Positions 1-18,530 of a stretch of DNA of 64,000 nucleotides are shown here, one piece after another (the stretch's first letter is position 1; each line of letters begins with the position of its first letter). Both the position numbers and the translations under genes were made by a program. The stretch spans positions 57,500,646 to 57,564,645 of the forward strand of contig OZ022256.1 in the NCBI GenBank assembly GCA_963978905.1, written 5' to 3'. A model generated the notes under the pieces. That model was not told the DNA's origin. It saw only the letters and a program-made list of their open reading frames with translations, and ran no database searches. The stretch comes from Trichostrongylus colubriformis. Taxonomy: Eukaryota > Nematoda > Chromadorea > Rhabditida > Trichostrongylidae.

Positions 1-125
1 AAACATTTTGAAGTTGTTGGATTCTTCTTCCTCAACAATCCGGGCGAGCACTGTATCCTTAGACGGAACAGCTCTTATGTGGCGGTTTGATCAAAACTCC
101 ATCCTACTGGCTTCTTGGAACAGTC

Positions 126-460
126 CTGATTTAGTCTGCCAAAATACCGCCACCACTTTGAGTGGACGTCGGAACTCTGACTTTGAGTTGAAAAAGAAGT
201 ACGAAACCAGAATGGCCGTTGGAGACCGAATTTCATCTCTTTCTCTTCGTACCACCTCAGGATTACTTATCATTAATTTTTTGAAGGCCTTATTTGGTCT
301 GCCAAATGCCGCCACCACTTTGAGCGGAATACGGAACTTTGACACTTAATGGGAGAAAAAGGGGGAGTACACAACTCGAGTGGCCGTTAGAGACCAAATT
401 TCACCTCTTTTTCTTGGTACCACCTCAGAGTTATTTATCATTAATTTGGAGGCACCCACG
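126..460. repeat. Direct tandem duplication, period about 163 bp, two diverged units
   Basis: The block beginning CTGCCAAAATACCGCCACC near 136 recurs as CTGCCAAATGCCGCCACC near 299. Both units continue through an 'AGACC(G/A)AATTTCA' segment to a TTATCATTAATTT end. The copies differ by substitutions and small indels. Short open frames through it are chance translations of repeat DNA. Nothing gene-like is visible. Confidence 0.75.
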
Positions 461-497
461 CGATAATCAGACTAGTGGCTTACTTTTTTGGAGCATT

Positions 498-843
498 CTT
501 AGATAAGCACTCACGCTACGTCTTTGTTGCGGCTGCACGGGGCACCCTCACAGTGTTGCGTCTGCTTGAACAAACCGAGCCACACACACCCAATCAAACC
601 ACACCTGGCCTTGGACGAATGAACTAATCTGGCGCTCACGTGGAGAAGGAAACTTGCGATAAGAGAAGATAATTTGATGAAACAGCTGTTTCGATGAAAG
701 CAGCTTCCATATTGAAAATTGTTCGTCTAAGGCCAGGTCTGATGGGTTGGGTGGGCGTGGCTCGGTTGTGTTCAAGCAGGCACAACGCCGTGAGGGTGCA
801 CCGTGCAGCCGCAACAAAGATGCAGTGTGATCAGTTATCCAAG
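498..843. mobile_element. Foldback MITE with ~110 bp inverted arms
   Basis: The left arm begins CTTAGATAAG near 498 and runs through CTTTGTTGCGGCTGCACGG to about 620. The right arm, from about 720 to 843, is its diverged reverse complement (CTTGGATAAC on the - strand). The ~100 bp middle has no coding potential. No target-site duplication could be fixed. Confidence 0.7.
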
Positions 844-1560
844 GAACTACTTATCTGGTTGTCGCGTCGTGTGCCTTCAAATATTTTAGTGCGTCCTCTG
901 GTCATTTTTATTTCCTAACTTTAGGTGCATTCATGTATTGAAAGGAACTCAGTCATCCGCCGATCTGGCAGTGAACTAATCACGTTTACTGAATCACTGC
1001 ACACGACGGTTTTGTTACGGCACGAACCTGAAGGTCAGAAGGGTGTTTGGAACCGCGTGCTTAGAATCTATTCAGCTATTCTTAATGATTTAGCAACGAC
1101 AACGATGCAGGCATACGAACAGACCACCCAACCGGGTAATGTTTGTGAAATGAGTGGCGATGGTACTGTGATGTGCACTCTGTGTGTTCTTCTCAGCGGT
1201 GAGTCCCAACCTATTTTTGTCAGGTGTTTCGGGGGGGGGGGGGGGGGCAAGGAAGGAAGCGCGCTTGAAGATCCTGTACACTGAAAAAATATTCAACTTG
1301 AAAAAAAAATGGAGTGCAGACACACTTGACGTCTTGTTACGATGCCAAGGCGTCATGTATGCAATTGCGACAAACTAATACCCGTCCGAACTGTAAGTGT
1401 TCCATCGTAGGCCAAAATTGTACCCTTCCGGCGTATTCACAACAACAATGCACGTGACAACGATTGCCGCCTTTCTTCCTCATCCACTCTTTGTATGGCT
1501 CGTTCGTGCGCCCGTCGCAGCGACCTGTCCCCGGAACAGTGGAGGGTTTACATCCTTGTA
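844..1560. other. Repeat-rich spacer with no supported gene
   Basis: Holds a G17-class homopolymer near 1231-1247 and, at about 1376-1440, a short degraded relative of the repeat at 4083-4516 (CCGTCCGAACT, then CGTAGG and CCTTCCGG). Small open frames here lack splice context or recognisable motifs. Confidence 0.5.
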
Positions 1561-1998
1561 TTAGGTTGTCCCAAAAGTCTTGTCATATTTTCCCAAAAAA
1601 AAATCAGTAACTCTTGTTCACTTCGAGGCAGGTCCAGGCGGTCCAGGAATATGGTAGAACGTTCCCTAAGCTTTCTACAGATCCCGTGGAGAGAGCTATA
1701 ATGCCCGTTGTCGATACCCACCCAAATCGCGGTGTCTCACCTTACCCATCCTCTCGAATCCTTCCTGGCCAAGAGAAAATTTGTTGGTTATGACTTGCTT
1801 GCGAAGGCGATCGCTGACTTCTTCGACTCTCGGTACCCAGAGTTCTGGGAGGAGGGAATCAGCGATTTTCCTATAAAGTGGCAGAGGGTTGCCGATAACA
1901 ATGGTCAATACTTTGTTGCCTAATTATCATTTGTTGGACAAAAAAAAATAAAAAGTGATGATAGAAAAAAATATGACAAGACTTTTGGGACAACCTAA
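1561..1998 (+). mobile_element. Internally deleted mariner element (438 bp) with ~30 bp TIRs and TA target sites
   Basis: The ends are near-perfect inverted repeats (TTAGGTTGTCCCAAAAGTCT at the left, its complement at 1969-1998), flanked by TA at 1559-1560 and 1999-2000. The interior, 1708-1923 on +, encodes the C-terminal end of a mariner transposase: a region with FLAKRKFVGYDLLAKAI, then DSRYPEFWEEGI, ending WQRVADNNGQYF. The catalytic DD(D) region is gone, so the copy cannot move by itself. Autonomous mariners are about 1.3 kb. Confidence 0.88.
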
Positions 1999-2007
1999 TA
2001 TTCAATA

Positions 2008-2698
2008 CTAGGTTGATCGAATAGTTTTGATAGGGTTGAGATTTTTTATGTTTTATTTTATAACTCAGCAAAAAATGTAGGCTAATCAACAATATAATAA
2101 CCATAGTTAGTTATAACATTGTCCCACCTAACGGGCAGGTCAGCGATTCTCTCTTCCAAAACTGGGAAGATTGGGAGACAAAGAAGTCACTGACCTTTTG
2201 TTCAAGGTGGACGAATTGTTTTTCGCTAGGAAAGCCTTGAGAGGTCGGAACAAATGGTAATCAGAGGGGGCAATATCAGGTGAATAGGGTGGATGTGGAA
2301 CCATGTCCCAACCTATGCAGCTCATCCAATTTGGCACGGATCTCTCTACCTATGAGAGAAACTCGTGCAAAATTGGAGGAGCTAGGTTGAGATGCGGTTG
2401 CACATCCACCCTATTCACCTGATATTGCCCCCTCAGATAACCACTTGTTCCGGCCCCTCAAGGCTTTCCTAGCAAAAAAAAATCGTCAACTATGACCACC
2501 TTGAACAAGTGATCGGTGACTTCCTTGACTCCCAATCTTCCCAGTTCTGGGAGAAGGAATTCGCTGACCTGCCCGTCAGGTGGGACAATGTTGTAACTTA
2601 CGAGGTCTCTATATTGTCGATTAGCTTGCTCTGCTTGCTGAGTTATAAAATAAAACATAAAAAAATCTAAACCCTATCAAAATTTTAGATCAACTTAA
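2008..2698. mobile_element. Palindromic mariner derivative: two transposase 3' ends head to head
   Basis: The two ~300 bp arms are imperfect reverse complements from the tips inward: AGGTTGATCGAATAGTTTTG on the left, its relative ending 2698, each followed by TTTTATGTTTTATTTTATAA. TA flanks both sides (2006-2007, 2699-2700). Each arm carries the same mariner transposase piece. On the - strand at 2140-2337 this reads HPPYSPDIAPSDYHLFRPLK followed by AFLAKNNS; the right arm carries the cognate on +. The D34D-type PPYSPDLAPSD motif identifies the family. The unique centre is only about 40-60 bp. Confidence 0.85.
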
Positions 2699-4082
2699 TA
2701 TTTACTATTTTGCACTTCAGAGCACACCCATATGACTTCCACCACCCACCTTTTCAGTGTGCTCTCTTCTCGGATTTGCCGTCGAAGTGGCGCTATACGT
2801 ACTACTAAGAAAATTGAAATACATTCGTGATAGCGACGATAACAAATTCAATACACAAATCGGCGATGAGCTCCGACTGTCAGATCCAAGAAATCAAGGT
2901 AAGCCTGGCTTTCATATTAGACAATGACTCTTGTTACCTTAAGCATAAGCCCAAGTTCAAGGCATTGAAGGAATCATCCTCGGAAGTTTAAGTTTTCCTG
3001 TTACCCACATATTTATGTCATATTTACTCACTAAGGGCCGCATGCAAAGTTTCTACTCATATACCAGATTCTAGTTGAGATTGAGCTCTCCAAAGTGGCG
3101 GACAATGGGGTAGGCATCAGAGTGGGTTTTTATGCTAGAGAACTGAGTTGCAAGGAGGCGACACCCACGTGGTCAGGGACGCAGAGTGGCGAGCAATTCA
3201 ACATTAGGCGCGAAAATTTAAACGACACTCTCCCGCTGACGGCTGTTCAAATGTTGTGGCGGGAACTCGAGTGGGTTTCTCTCCTAATTTCTCGATTCCT
3301 GTTCTGGAGAAAAAGTAAAATCCTCGGTTCTTTTCGTGTTTCTGCTCATGTATTGTATCTGATAGAGTGATTCCAAGATGGCTCCGAGATGCCCAGGTCC
3401 TAACTTCGATGATTCGTTTTCGGAACATAACAAAAATGTTTACTGAGTAGGTACTAATGCTTAGAATTGAATAAACTGAATCCAATATTAAATTCATTTT
3501 TGTGGTGCGCCATGCATTTGACATTTGACACCCTTAAGCGCAGGAGCGTCCGATTGCAGCTCTGCTAACACAATGACTTGAGAGCACTGTTTCGATTCTC
3601 TCAGATAACATTCATGCTGTTCATCAGTCGTGAAAGGGTATAAGGCCCGTTTAGTCTGAGCGAGGGAGATTCAATTTGAGCTACGAATGCGGGGCAAAAG
3701 ACTTATAAATACGTAAACAAACAAGGAAAGAAATCAACAAGCATGAGTACAGAATCGCATGCACGTCTCCGTTGTCCACTTCATCCAAAACAGTGATTTA
3801 CAAACTCTCATCAAATCATTGCAACTCTTATCGTGAATTTTCCCAAAGTTTTGCTTTTCCATGTGGGAAGCTTTTATATGTCGTGAAACCCTCTTTTAAT
3901 TCCGAAACTCTTGCCACTATTTCCAGAATCCGTTTGCCCTGACAACAGACGGAATTCGTCAATATCTGAATCATCAATAATGGTGAGTTACTACTATAGT
4001 TGTAGTTGAACGAATGTGGTGCACGAGGAGCCGATGCGGCGCCGCTAATGCCATGCCTGACAATTTCACAACTAACGCACTT
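2699..4082. other. Spacer with one degraded arm of the 430 bp foldback family
   Basis: About 2963-3110 resembles one arm of the element at 50024-50456 (GGAATC.TCC..GGAA, then TACCCACATATTTATG, then GGGCC.CATGCAAAGTTTC). Open frames at 3095-3370 and on the opposite strand have no recognisable domain. No gene supported. Confidence 0.4.
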
Positions 4083-4516
4083 TTTAAAGGAACTAGAAGG
4101 GGTTCGAAAGAAGAGTATGATGCAAAGAAATGAGCATTTTGTAACGAACACTCAAGGTTAGAAGTGATGATAGTCGAAAAAACCCGAACTCAAAAGCGCG
4201 ACGCTGTGGTGTGTATTCCCATCCCATTCGCATCATCACACTGACTTTCCGAGTTGTCCACTGTAGGAGACGGGCCGCGGGCCAGCGTTAGTTGTAGCAC
4301 CTGACTCCCAGCGCAGTGGAGTGGCCATTCCCAACTAAATTAGCATTTACGTACAAAGTAAAAAGCAAAAGGAAGAAACAAATTTATAATAGAAACATCT
4401 CCTCCTGGCACCACGCCGAAGCGTCAATTGCCGAGTTTGTGCAATGGCGGCCACTTAAACTCGTCCGAACTACGTTTCTACCGTAGGCAAAAATGATCCC
4501 CTTCTGGTGCTTCTAA
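4083..4516 (+). repeat. Dispersed repeat, copy 1 of an inverted pair
   Basis: About 430 bp matches the reverse complement of 59880-60315. Shared landmarks in order are AAATGAGCATTTTGTAACGA, CAAAAGCGCGACGCTG, GACGGGCCGCGGGCCA, GCACCTGACTCCCAGCGC and TACCGTAGGC/CCTACGGTAG. No coding potential. A third degraded fragment lies near 1376-1440. Confidence 0.75.
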
Positions 4517-5236
4517 AGTGTCTGATGAATAACTGTTTCAGAGAACAAAAAGTTCCAACAGGTTATCTATCTTGATGGAATACTCGAATGCATCAGGTAG
4601 AAGAAGAAGCGACTTTCAGAGTGTGTTCTGCTGCACTGAAATCAATCCTACCAGCTCTTTTCAAACGTCAAACGTCATGCATACAGCCAGTGAAAATCAA
4701 GCAGTCTCCTATCTTTGAACGAGTGCCTTACGTTCAGCAAAACCATTGTTCTTCGTAATGCAAAGCTGGTATCCAGCCTTTCTATTTTCCTAGCCATCTA
4801 CTAACAGCATACTTTACAGAGCTTTACAGAGCTACCCTAACTATGATGTGGTTGATTGTTGTTGAAAATGATCGATTTGCTTATTTTTCCGTCTTCCTGC
4901 TACATTCACTACCAGATCCCTCGATAACTAAGACCGCTCTGTTCGTTTACATTTTCAGTACAGGTCATAGACGACTATTTTATGTTGCTAGAGTATTTAC
5001 CGACTGTGTGTACATAAGTATTCCAACCATACAAAATGTGATAGGAAGAAAAGTGCGCATGTAGTTATTTCTGTAGTCATTGTTTCAATAGTATTTTTTA
5101 CATATCTTTGCAATGTATTTTCCGATCCTCGTATGTCCATTTTCACCAGTGGCAACTGTGGCAACTGTCAACATTTAATTCGATATTCCTCTACCCAGTA
5201 TTGTACAACTCATTGATTTTGGTGTATTTATTCAAA
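4517..5236. other. AT-rich spacer, no gene seen
   Basis: Short open frames at 4843-5064 and 5108-5320 have no matching splice sites or family motifs. I see nothing else of note. Confidence 0.4.
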
Positions 5237-5239
5237 TTT

Positions 5240-5469
5240 GGGGACACACTCCGAGATCATCGTAGGAGGGGTCAAGCTGGATCATCGTCGTTAAAGGCAC
5301 ACTCCACGATGACCAGATAACTTGATTTACCTTCTTAGGGCAGTAGTTCCTCGAGTGACTATCCAGGCTGGACAGGATTTAAGTGGGTGTGGTCGGACAC
5401 ACTCCGACCACACCCACTTCAGCTCTCTCATTGGTCGAATGAGCAAAGTAGGTGTTGTCGGAGTGTGTC
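5240..5469. repeat. Nested inverted repeats with a perfect 16-bp-arm hairpin
   Basis: 5381-5419 is AAGTGGGTGTGGTCGG, a 7-nt loop, and the exact complement. It is enclosed by GGACACACTCCGA (about 5241-5253) and TCGGAGTGTGTCC (about 5457-5469). The arrangement is that of a small foldback element; no target duplication was fixed. Confidence 0.6.
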
Positions 5470-5758
5470 CGAGCAGTTATAGCGCTGCGATGCCGCACCG
5501 TGATGGCGCAAAAAGAGCAGAATACTGGGTAGTTACCCTATGAACTACTGCCTCAAGAGAATGAGTCGACTCAGCTGGTTATCTTGGAGAATGCCTTCAA
5601 CAGGTGATCATCACAAGGCGTTCTCCCTACGCTTTCTGAGCTGCAAAGGGGGGAGGGGTCCAAGAAGCCTTGAGAGGCTATCCTACCGAACATGATTGGA
5701 GCATTGAAATTGAACTTCATTGGTTGCTTCTTCTTTATACTATATCAAGAACAATTCG

Positions 5759-5826
5759 AGGCTCCAAAATTTATTCTCAAAAGACTCAAAAATTTTTGAG
5801 TTCTTTGAGAATAAATTTTGGAGACT
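5759..5826. repeat. Strong AT-rich hairpin, ~31-bp arms, almost no loop
   Basis: CTCCAAAATTTATTCTCAAA on the left pairs with TTTGAGAATAAATTTTGGAG on the right, continuing through ACTCAAAAA/TTTTTGAGT with two mismatches. It lies inside an open frame (5720-5959) that is probably not a gene. Confidence 0.8.
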
Positions 5827-6238
5827 CAAAATGTTCTCCACACATTTAGACTGCCATGAGGCTTCGGGACAGAACAACAATCAGATATATCAAGAACTGT
5901 TCGATACCGGGTTGAAGGATTGGGAAAGTAAACGAGGTAAACTGCAAATCCAGTCATAATGCTGAAAGAATTTAGAGAAATACGAATTCATACATTTGTA
6001 CGTGGAAGGCCCCCAATACAGTAAATCGTGCATTGGGCATTTTTGCTTCAGTGTCTTTGAACGATAACCCGACTATGCAGTTTCAAACAAACACTACCTT
6101 TTTGGGACATCAGCAAGGAGTCATCGACTTCAGCGCGACGGCCTGAAGAACAAGCGATCAGGCTAAGCGTTGCTGCGAAAACTTTCGTGTTGTTGGGCGA
6201 TCATAGCCATAGATGCATAGCATATACATTTCGCGTAC

Positions 6239-6339
6239 GGTCGCGTTCACACTTTGCGCACCGACGCCAGCACCGGCGGCGGGCACATGGCTTTGACGCC
6301 GCTGGTGCCGGCGTCCGTGCGCAAAGTATGAACGTGGCC
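6239..6339. mobile_element. TTCATACTTTGC-family miniature foldback, copy 1
   Basis: Arms are GGTCGCGTTCACACTTTGCG..CCGACGCC and its complement ending GTATGAACGTGGCC. GC-rich core. Five related copies exist in the window (also 7197-7267, 17394-17625, 26944-27130, 35540-35583). Confidence 0.75.
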
Positions 6340-7196
6340 TACAGTGACGTAGCCGGCGTCACGCAGTGACCCACTTCGGATGTCCCGATCAACTGCACCT
6401 GGAATTCACTGAAAGAAGCAAAATCCGAGAAGGAGCAGTTTGAAGACTTGAGAAAAAAGGAAATCACCTCAATGAGCTCTCTGTCGAAGAATGATGGTCT
6501 CAAAAGGGGGAATGGAAGGAAACGCGAGAGATTTCCAGGTATACATCGTAAGTGCCATTGTGAAAACCCAATAGAAAAGCCTTTACAGCTCTTTTGGAAA
6601 ATTGAAAGTCAGTCGTAGACAGTGTCAGCTAGCTTATCTAAAAGTATATACATCGCTACGAAACGTCGTTTCGGTCTTCTCAAGCATTCTAACAACATTA
6701 CAGCATTCTGTGACGATCCCAACCCATACACAAACGCCGATCATGTCACAATGACTACAGTGCGCATTAAATCGAGGTTTAATGGAATTCCATGCCCAAT
6801 ACTATTATTGTTATGGGCGTTAGAGACTGAAGAGGTTAATTTACCTCTTTTTACCATGAGACGGTGATTCAATGGTATTGTGATGAATTGGTGTTAGCAG
6901 AGTACAACAGAGTACAGCACGTAAACGCTTTTATTGTAAGCGTCATTGGAGAAGGAATGAAGCCTCGAACTCCCTGTCTGCCACACACTTTGAGCTTCGT
7001 CCCCAGCAGACGAAGGTTGTAAGGAATCATCGCATACCTGGCGATGATGGTTATGTGGATCGGGTGATGGTAGCTCACTGCTACATCACAATAATCATAT
7101 CCTAGTTAGGATATTGCTAGCGTAATAGTGACAAAACCAAGTCCGTTGTTGGTGGTCATCCAGTCATTCCGCTCATCGAGCATATGCCCGCTAGCA
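6340..7196. other. Spacer, no gene seen
   Basis: Open frames at 6622-6867 and 6869-7078 lack recognisable motifs and splice context. Confidence 0.35.
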
Positions 7197-7267
7197 CCGC
7201 GTTCATACTTTGCGCACCGACGCCGCCGCCGCCGGTGACGGCGTCGGTGTGCAAGGTATGAACGCGA
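7197..7267. mobile_element. TTCATACTTTGC-family miniature foldback, copy 2
   Basis: CGCGTTCATACTTTGCGCAC and the complement GTGTGCAAGGTATGAACGCG enclose a GCC/GGC-rich centre. This is nearly the minimal form of the family. Confidence 0.78.
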
Positions 7268-7512
7268 CCCAAGACACCTACCGAAATCCATCCCTTACAG
7301 CTCTATTTATTGCTTATTCTATTAGACATAATCACTCACGATTACTATCATCTATGTTTTGTGTTTATTCGTGATCACATACATCACAATTACCTCTACA
7401 TAATCACTTACACATATAATGAGATTATGGCACCAATGATCGTTCGGAACGACCGCGGTCTTTCCTTCTGCAGTCACAGCGCTCTACGGGCAATCCCTGT
7501 TTGAGGCGAGCG

Positions 7513-8480
7513 GATCGTATCTAAACCTAAGGTGCGACAGCGCGGGCGGTCGCGTGCGCACCGTTGCTGGGGCGCGCCAAACTTTTTGAAAAAGGGGGTT
7601 GGGTGGCGCCCGTAGCGATTTCAACGTAGATGCTCGGATCAACACACACTTATTGTGTATTTCGTGTAGTTGGCTATATTAGGCGTTATAAAAATCTAGA
7701 TGAAGGGAGATTTTTTTATTCCTTTCGATATTTCAATAGCCAATCACAGGATCACCACTGATCAGCAGCGAATATTGTGTAAAGGATCAAAAGAACCGAC
7801 GTTTCACGACTTCCTTATTTGAAAAAGCATCACTCCGAGTCTCACTTTTGTGCGCACTATATCCATTCACTAAATGGGAATGGTCTGTTCCATCAATCAT
7901 CCGTCCCCAAAACACCATAAAGGTAGATGCAGTGGTGCTAATGTGGTTGGGGGGGGGGGGGGGGGGGGGACGGCCTCACTGTTGCGCTGTCGTCCCTCAG
8001 TCGAAACCGACCACAATCATCAGTTTGTGCGCTCAACTGTATATTTTTACCTAAGCCTTCCTTAAGGGGGCAGGGTAGAGGCTTCCCTCCAAAGTAAGGC
8101 TTAGGCTAAAAACCTAGGCGAAATATTGTCGGGCGCCGAGCACAGTGGAGTGTACCTCATCATCTGTATCAGTACCGGATGAAAAGAGGTGTTTAAAGTA
8201 CGTGAGTGGATCGATCAGACATTTATGTGACACTCTTCAACAAATGAAGCAGCGAATTCAGTAGAGCGAAAATGGTCGATTACGTTGTGAAATACGAGGG
8301 GTTATCGTCAACGGTCGATGTGACGAACGATTTACGAGTAATGCTGATTACAACGAGATATCAGATACAAAGAAAGCTTCCAAGGAGACTCCTACACACA
8401 GTACGGCGCCGCTTAGCGCGCCCCAGCAACGATGCGCGCGCGACCGCCCGCGCTGTCGCACCTTAGGTTTAGATACGATC
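7513..8480. mobile_element. Non-autonomous DNA element, ~970 bp, ~65-bp terminal inverted repeats
   Basis: Left end GATCGTATCTAAACCTAAGG then TGCGACAGCGCGGGCGGTCG, matched by the complement at 8415-8480 (CGACCGCCCGCGCTGTCGCA, then CCTTAGGTTTAGATACGATC). The interior has a homopolymer of about 19-20 G near 7950-7969 and no transposase-like frame. An interior part (about 7921-8060) is shared with the nlp-47 intron (about 39230-39500). Confidence 0.8.
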
Positions 8481-9276
8481 AGGCGAGCGTAGCAGCGGCG
8501 CAGCCAGCATTATTGGCTGCGTTCCCAGTGAAATGCACGTTCGCAGTTTCCTGTTTTATATTGCATCAGTGTTGTCGGTTTTGTGTTGCTTCTTGCTACT
8601 CTGTTTTTGTGAATCTTAAATGTTACTGGAATTATATTCTTGTAGGGATTTGGCTGGGAATTAATTGGTTGTTGGAGCGTTTGAATCATTGCTTTCCTTC
8701 TTCTTCCATCGATCCCCTCTGCTAACAAATATTTTAATACAACGCTCTTTTCTTTGCGTTGAAGTATGTCCGACCCGGAATCATAGCTTAGCTGGGAAAT
8801 TATATCCACGTAAGCGTGCACTCTTTGTAGAATCATAATAATTCTATGGGAGAAAATTTTAACACCCACTCGCAGTGCAGAGGACTCAGTTTTGCATGAG
8901 GAAGGGTCGAGACATGGAAAGAAGATCTGGAGTCTCATATTAAGTGACTAAGCCATGCTAAAGTGGGCTGTGCTTTATTTAAGTGACATTGTCTCGGACG
9001 ACGCAAACACTTGAATTAAGTGGGGTCCTTGCAACTCATATTTACAGGACACTGTGGAGTAAATTTTACCCATAATCAGACTGGTATAAGGGCGCTCTTA
9101 TAACGAAATAAGGATAACTATAGCAGCTGGTTGGTGCAGTTGTTTATATAGTTTCAGGATCCTTGCACCATACTTTTATCTTCCGAAAGAGCAATACTAT
9201 CTGATGAACGCGACTCTTACCTACTCATATCTAAGTCAAACATTTTGTAATGGTCTTATTGTCTACTTTTCTATTC
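8481..9276. other. Spacer upstream of KDM7, probable promoter region
   Basis: The longest open frame here (- strand, 8510-8938) runs antisense with no known motif. No other gene signal. Confidence 0.35.
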
Positions 9277-9282
9277 TTTTAG
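9277..9282 (+). promoter_or_regulatory. Probable spliced-leader trans-splice acceptor of the KDM7 gene
   Basis: The motif TTTTAG sits 4 nt before the ATG at 9287 and is preceded by a T-rich run. No upstream coding exon is visible. In strongylids most genes receive SL1 at such a site, which gives a very short 5' UTR. A cis-intron from an untranslated exon is the alternative. Confidence 0.5.
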
Positions 9283-9286
9283 CGTT

Positions 9287-16328
<7,042 letters not shown>

Positions 16329-16847
16329 CATTTTCCCCCATGGCAACGTTTCCATTTAATCTCATCAAAAGAGTAAGCGGGTGGATATTGGTAATCTCGA
16401 AGTACTATTGTATTTGCAATTCTGCCATACCTCAATTCATGCAGAAAAACTTGGGTATGAAATACCTCATAGGGAAAGCTTATTTGTTATTTACTTCGAA
16501 CTCATTACTTACAACATGTTCATCTCGTGATTATGTGTTTAACGTGTTGACTTAAGTGACAGTAAATTTTTATCGAATTGCTAATTCTCCGTGTTGTTCA
16601 TGCTTTTTTCCGCTTTTCACGTTATTACTATTTGTAGCTGTATTTTGCGATTGAGTGATGTAATAGCCGTGCCAAATTCATCACTGAATATATGCTATCA
16701 AAATTTATGGAAAGGTGTTGACTGTGTCAAAATAGTTTTTGCCTTCCATGTACTATGAAGTTAAGTTTTATGGTCGACTCTATATGGACATTCTGTCTAC
16801 AAGCAACTAATAATAACTTGTTTATGCATCAATTGTTTCATTGAATT

Positions 16848-16853
16848 AATAAA
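16848..16853 (+). terminator. Polyadenylation signal of the KDM7 gene
   Basis: AATAAA lies about 520 bp past the stop codon at 16326-16328 and is the first good copy downstream of it. It implies a 3' UTR of roughly 0.5 kb in T-rich sequence. Confidence 0.5.
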
Positions 16854-17393
16854 TGTTACATTCCCTCAGTCATGTTCATGGATATACTGAATGAAACTGG
16901 TCTTGTTCCGTAGTAAATGTTTATGCAATAGAAGGTCTGTTTATCCTGTGGTTGGTATTCTGTCACATTGTGACTGGACAACATATGAGAGAAGGTGGGT
17001 GTTGGTCCCGCTCTCTGTATTCTGTCACGTAAGAATACGGGCAGGAGAAGGTGGGAAGAATGGGAAGTAGGTATGTTATCGCAATGAAAGGAAGGGGCAT
17101 TCAACATGTTCAACTTTGTGTGAGATCCCCCTTCCTTCACAATATCACTTATATTTACATAATTTTTCATATGTATGGAAAGGAATGAAGGGTTTACAGC
17201 GGTAAGGAGCTCAGCTGTGAGTGGACCAGTTCAATATATTACGTGTCCTTCTCTTGCCAACAAAATTGCTCCACCCAACCGGATCGATTATCTTGTTGTG
17301 GGCTTGTAAAAAATGCAAGTTCAATCTACTCACGATGAAGACATATTACTGTTCAACAATCAATAATACCTCCGTTTGTATCACCAGAAGCAT
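16854..17393. other. Intergenic, nothing recognised
   Basis: AT-rich DNA after the KDM7 poly(A) signal; short open frames only. Confidence 0.4.
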
Positions 17394-17625
17394 AAGGCCG
17401 ATTCATACTTTGCGGCACCGGCGATGGCGGCAAAATCATGTGCCCGCCACCGTCCATGACCCCACTTTGGCACCGCTCTCCATTCAGGAAACACTCGGCC
17501 TAATCATACCATCGTATGATGATCGTGGCGAGAGCACACGACTTCGAACTCGGATCTTGTCATGTTTGGCACTACGTCGAATTGCCGCCGTAGCCGCCGG
17601 TTTGGCAAAGTAGGAATGCTGCCTT
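17394..17625. mobile_element. TTCATACTTTGC-family foldback, copy 3 (long form)
   Basis: Left arm AAGGCCGATTCATACTTTGC then GGCACCGGCGATGGCGGCAA; the right arm near 17570-17625 is its diverged complement ending GGCAAAGTAGGAATGCTGCC. It has about 140 bp of non-coding interior. Confidence 0.65.
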
Positions 17626-17812
17626 AATCCATAACTGGACGGCTCTTTCCTTTGAGTTTCTTCGGTTAGTCTACCCACGAGAGTAAGCTATTGGCGTAGA
17701 AGCATCTTGGTCCAGAGGGATGGGAGAGGATAGCTCTCGGCTGGGGCTCTAATTTAAGCTGACAATCTCGCGGCGCGCCATTGTGCCTAAAGTCTCCTTG
17801 TGAATTCCATAC

Positions 17813-17968
17813 GTACAGTCCATTTCGGAGCGCTTGATAGGGCGTGGCCTACGGACTTGGGTGAAAGTGTATCAAATCCACTCACTTCGCCACACACTTT
17901 TCTCGCTACACACTCTCACTCTCGCCACACAGGCCACGCCCTATCTAGCGCTGTGAAATGGACTGTAC
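17813..17968. mobile_element. GTACAGTCCATTTC MITE, copy 1
   Basis: Outer ends GTACAGTCCATTTC and GAAATGGACTGTAC are exact complements. Inner arms (AGCGCTTGATAGGGCGTGGCC / complement) also pair. The centre is a TC-rich CACTCTC run. Related copies lie at 24585-24752 and 42469-42627. Confidence 0.85.
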
Positions 17969-18530
17969 CGTGCCTTTCAGTACTTTGTATTTGCGACGCA
18001 TTGTTTTCTATTCTGTGACCTGATCGCTTTTCACTCCATTACATTCAATTTACATATTAGGGCAATAAAAATATTCAGCGATCATCGAAAAATCGAAGAA
18101 TGGTAAAATTCATCATCAAAAAGTGAAATGCGTTTGAGTCATAAGCTACAAATGAAATACAGCTCGTCGCAGCAGGCATCGCATGATGTGGAATTTACGT
18201 CGCGCACGCCGAAGTAAAGAAAGGAAGCATATGCGCTGCATTAGAGTTCACTAGCGTGAGCATGGTGAGGGAGATCGGCAGGTTCTAACATAAATTACTG
18301 CTCTGAACCAGCGGTCCTTCGGAAGCAGCACATCCATCTTCAAGAGATTGGATGGTGAGGCGTTCTATGTGCGATAGTCCACAAAAGCCTAGAAAGTTCC
18401 CAATTCATTCTAGCAACTCTACACTTCTTTCACAACGTCATTATCATCCTCTGTTTCATATCATTCCATAGTTGATCTGATAGATTCCGAAATAAGCAAA
18501 TAGTAAGTATGTGAGTACTTTTATTTATTA
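17969..18530. other. Intergenic, likely SHPRH promoter region
   Basis: No repeat or gene recognised between the MITE and the SHPRH start. Confidence 0.35.

Noticed and set aside
8510..8938. 142-codon open frame on the - strand
   Set aside because: No domain, no splice sites, and it lies just outside a repeat in AT-rich spacer.
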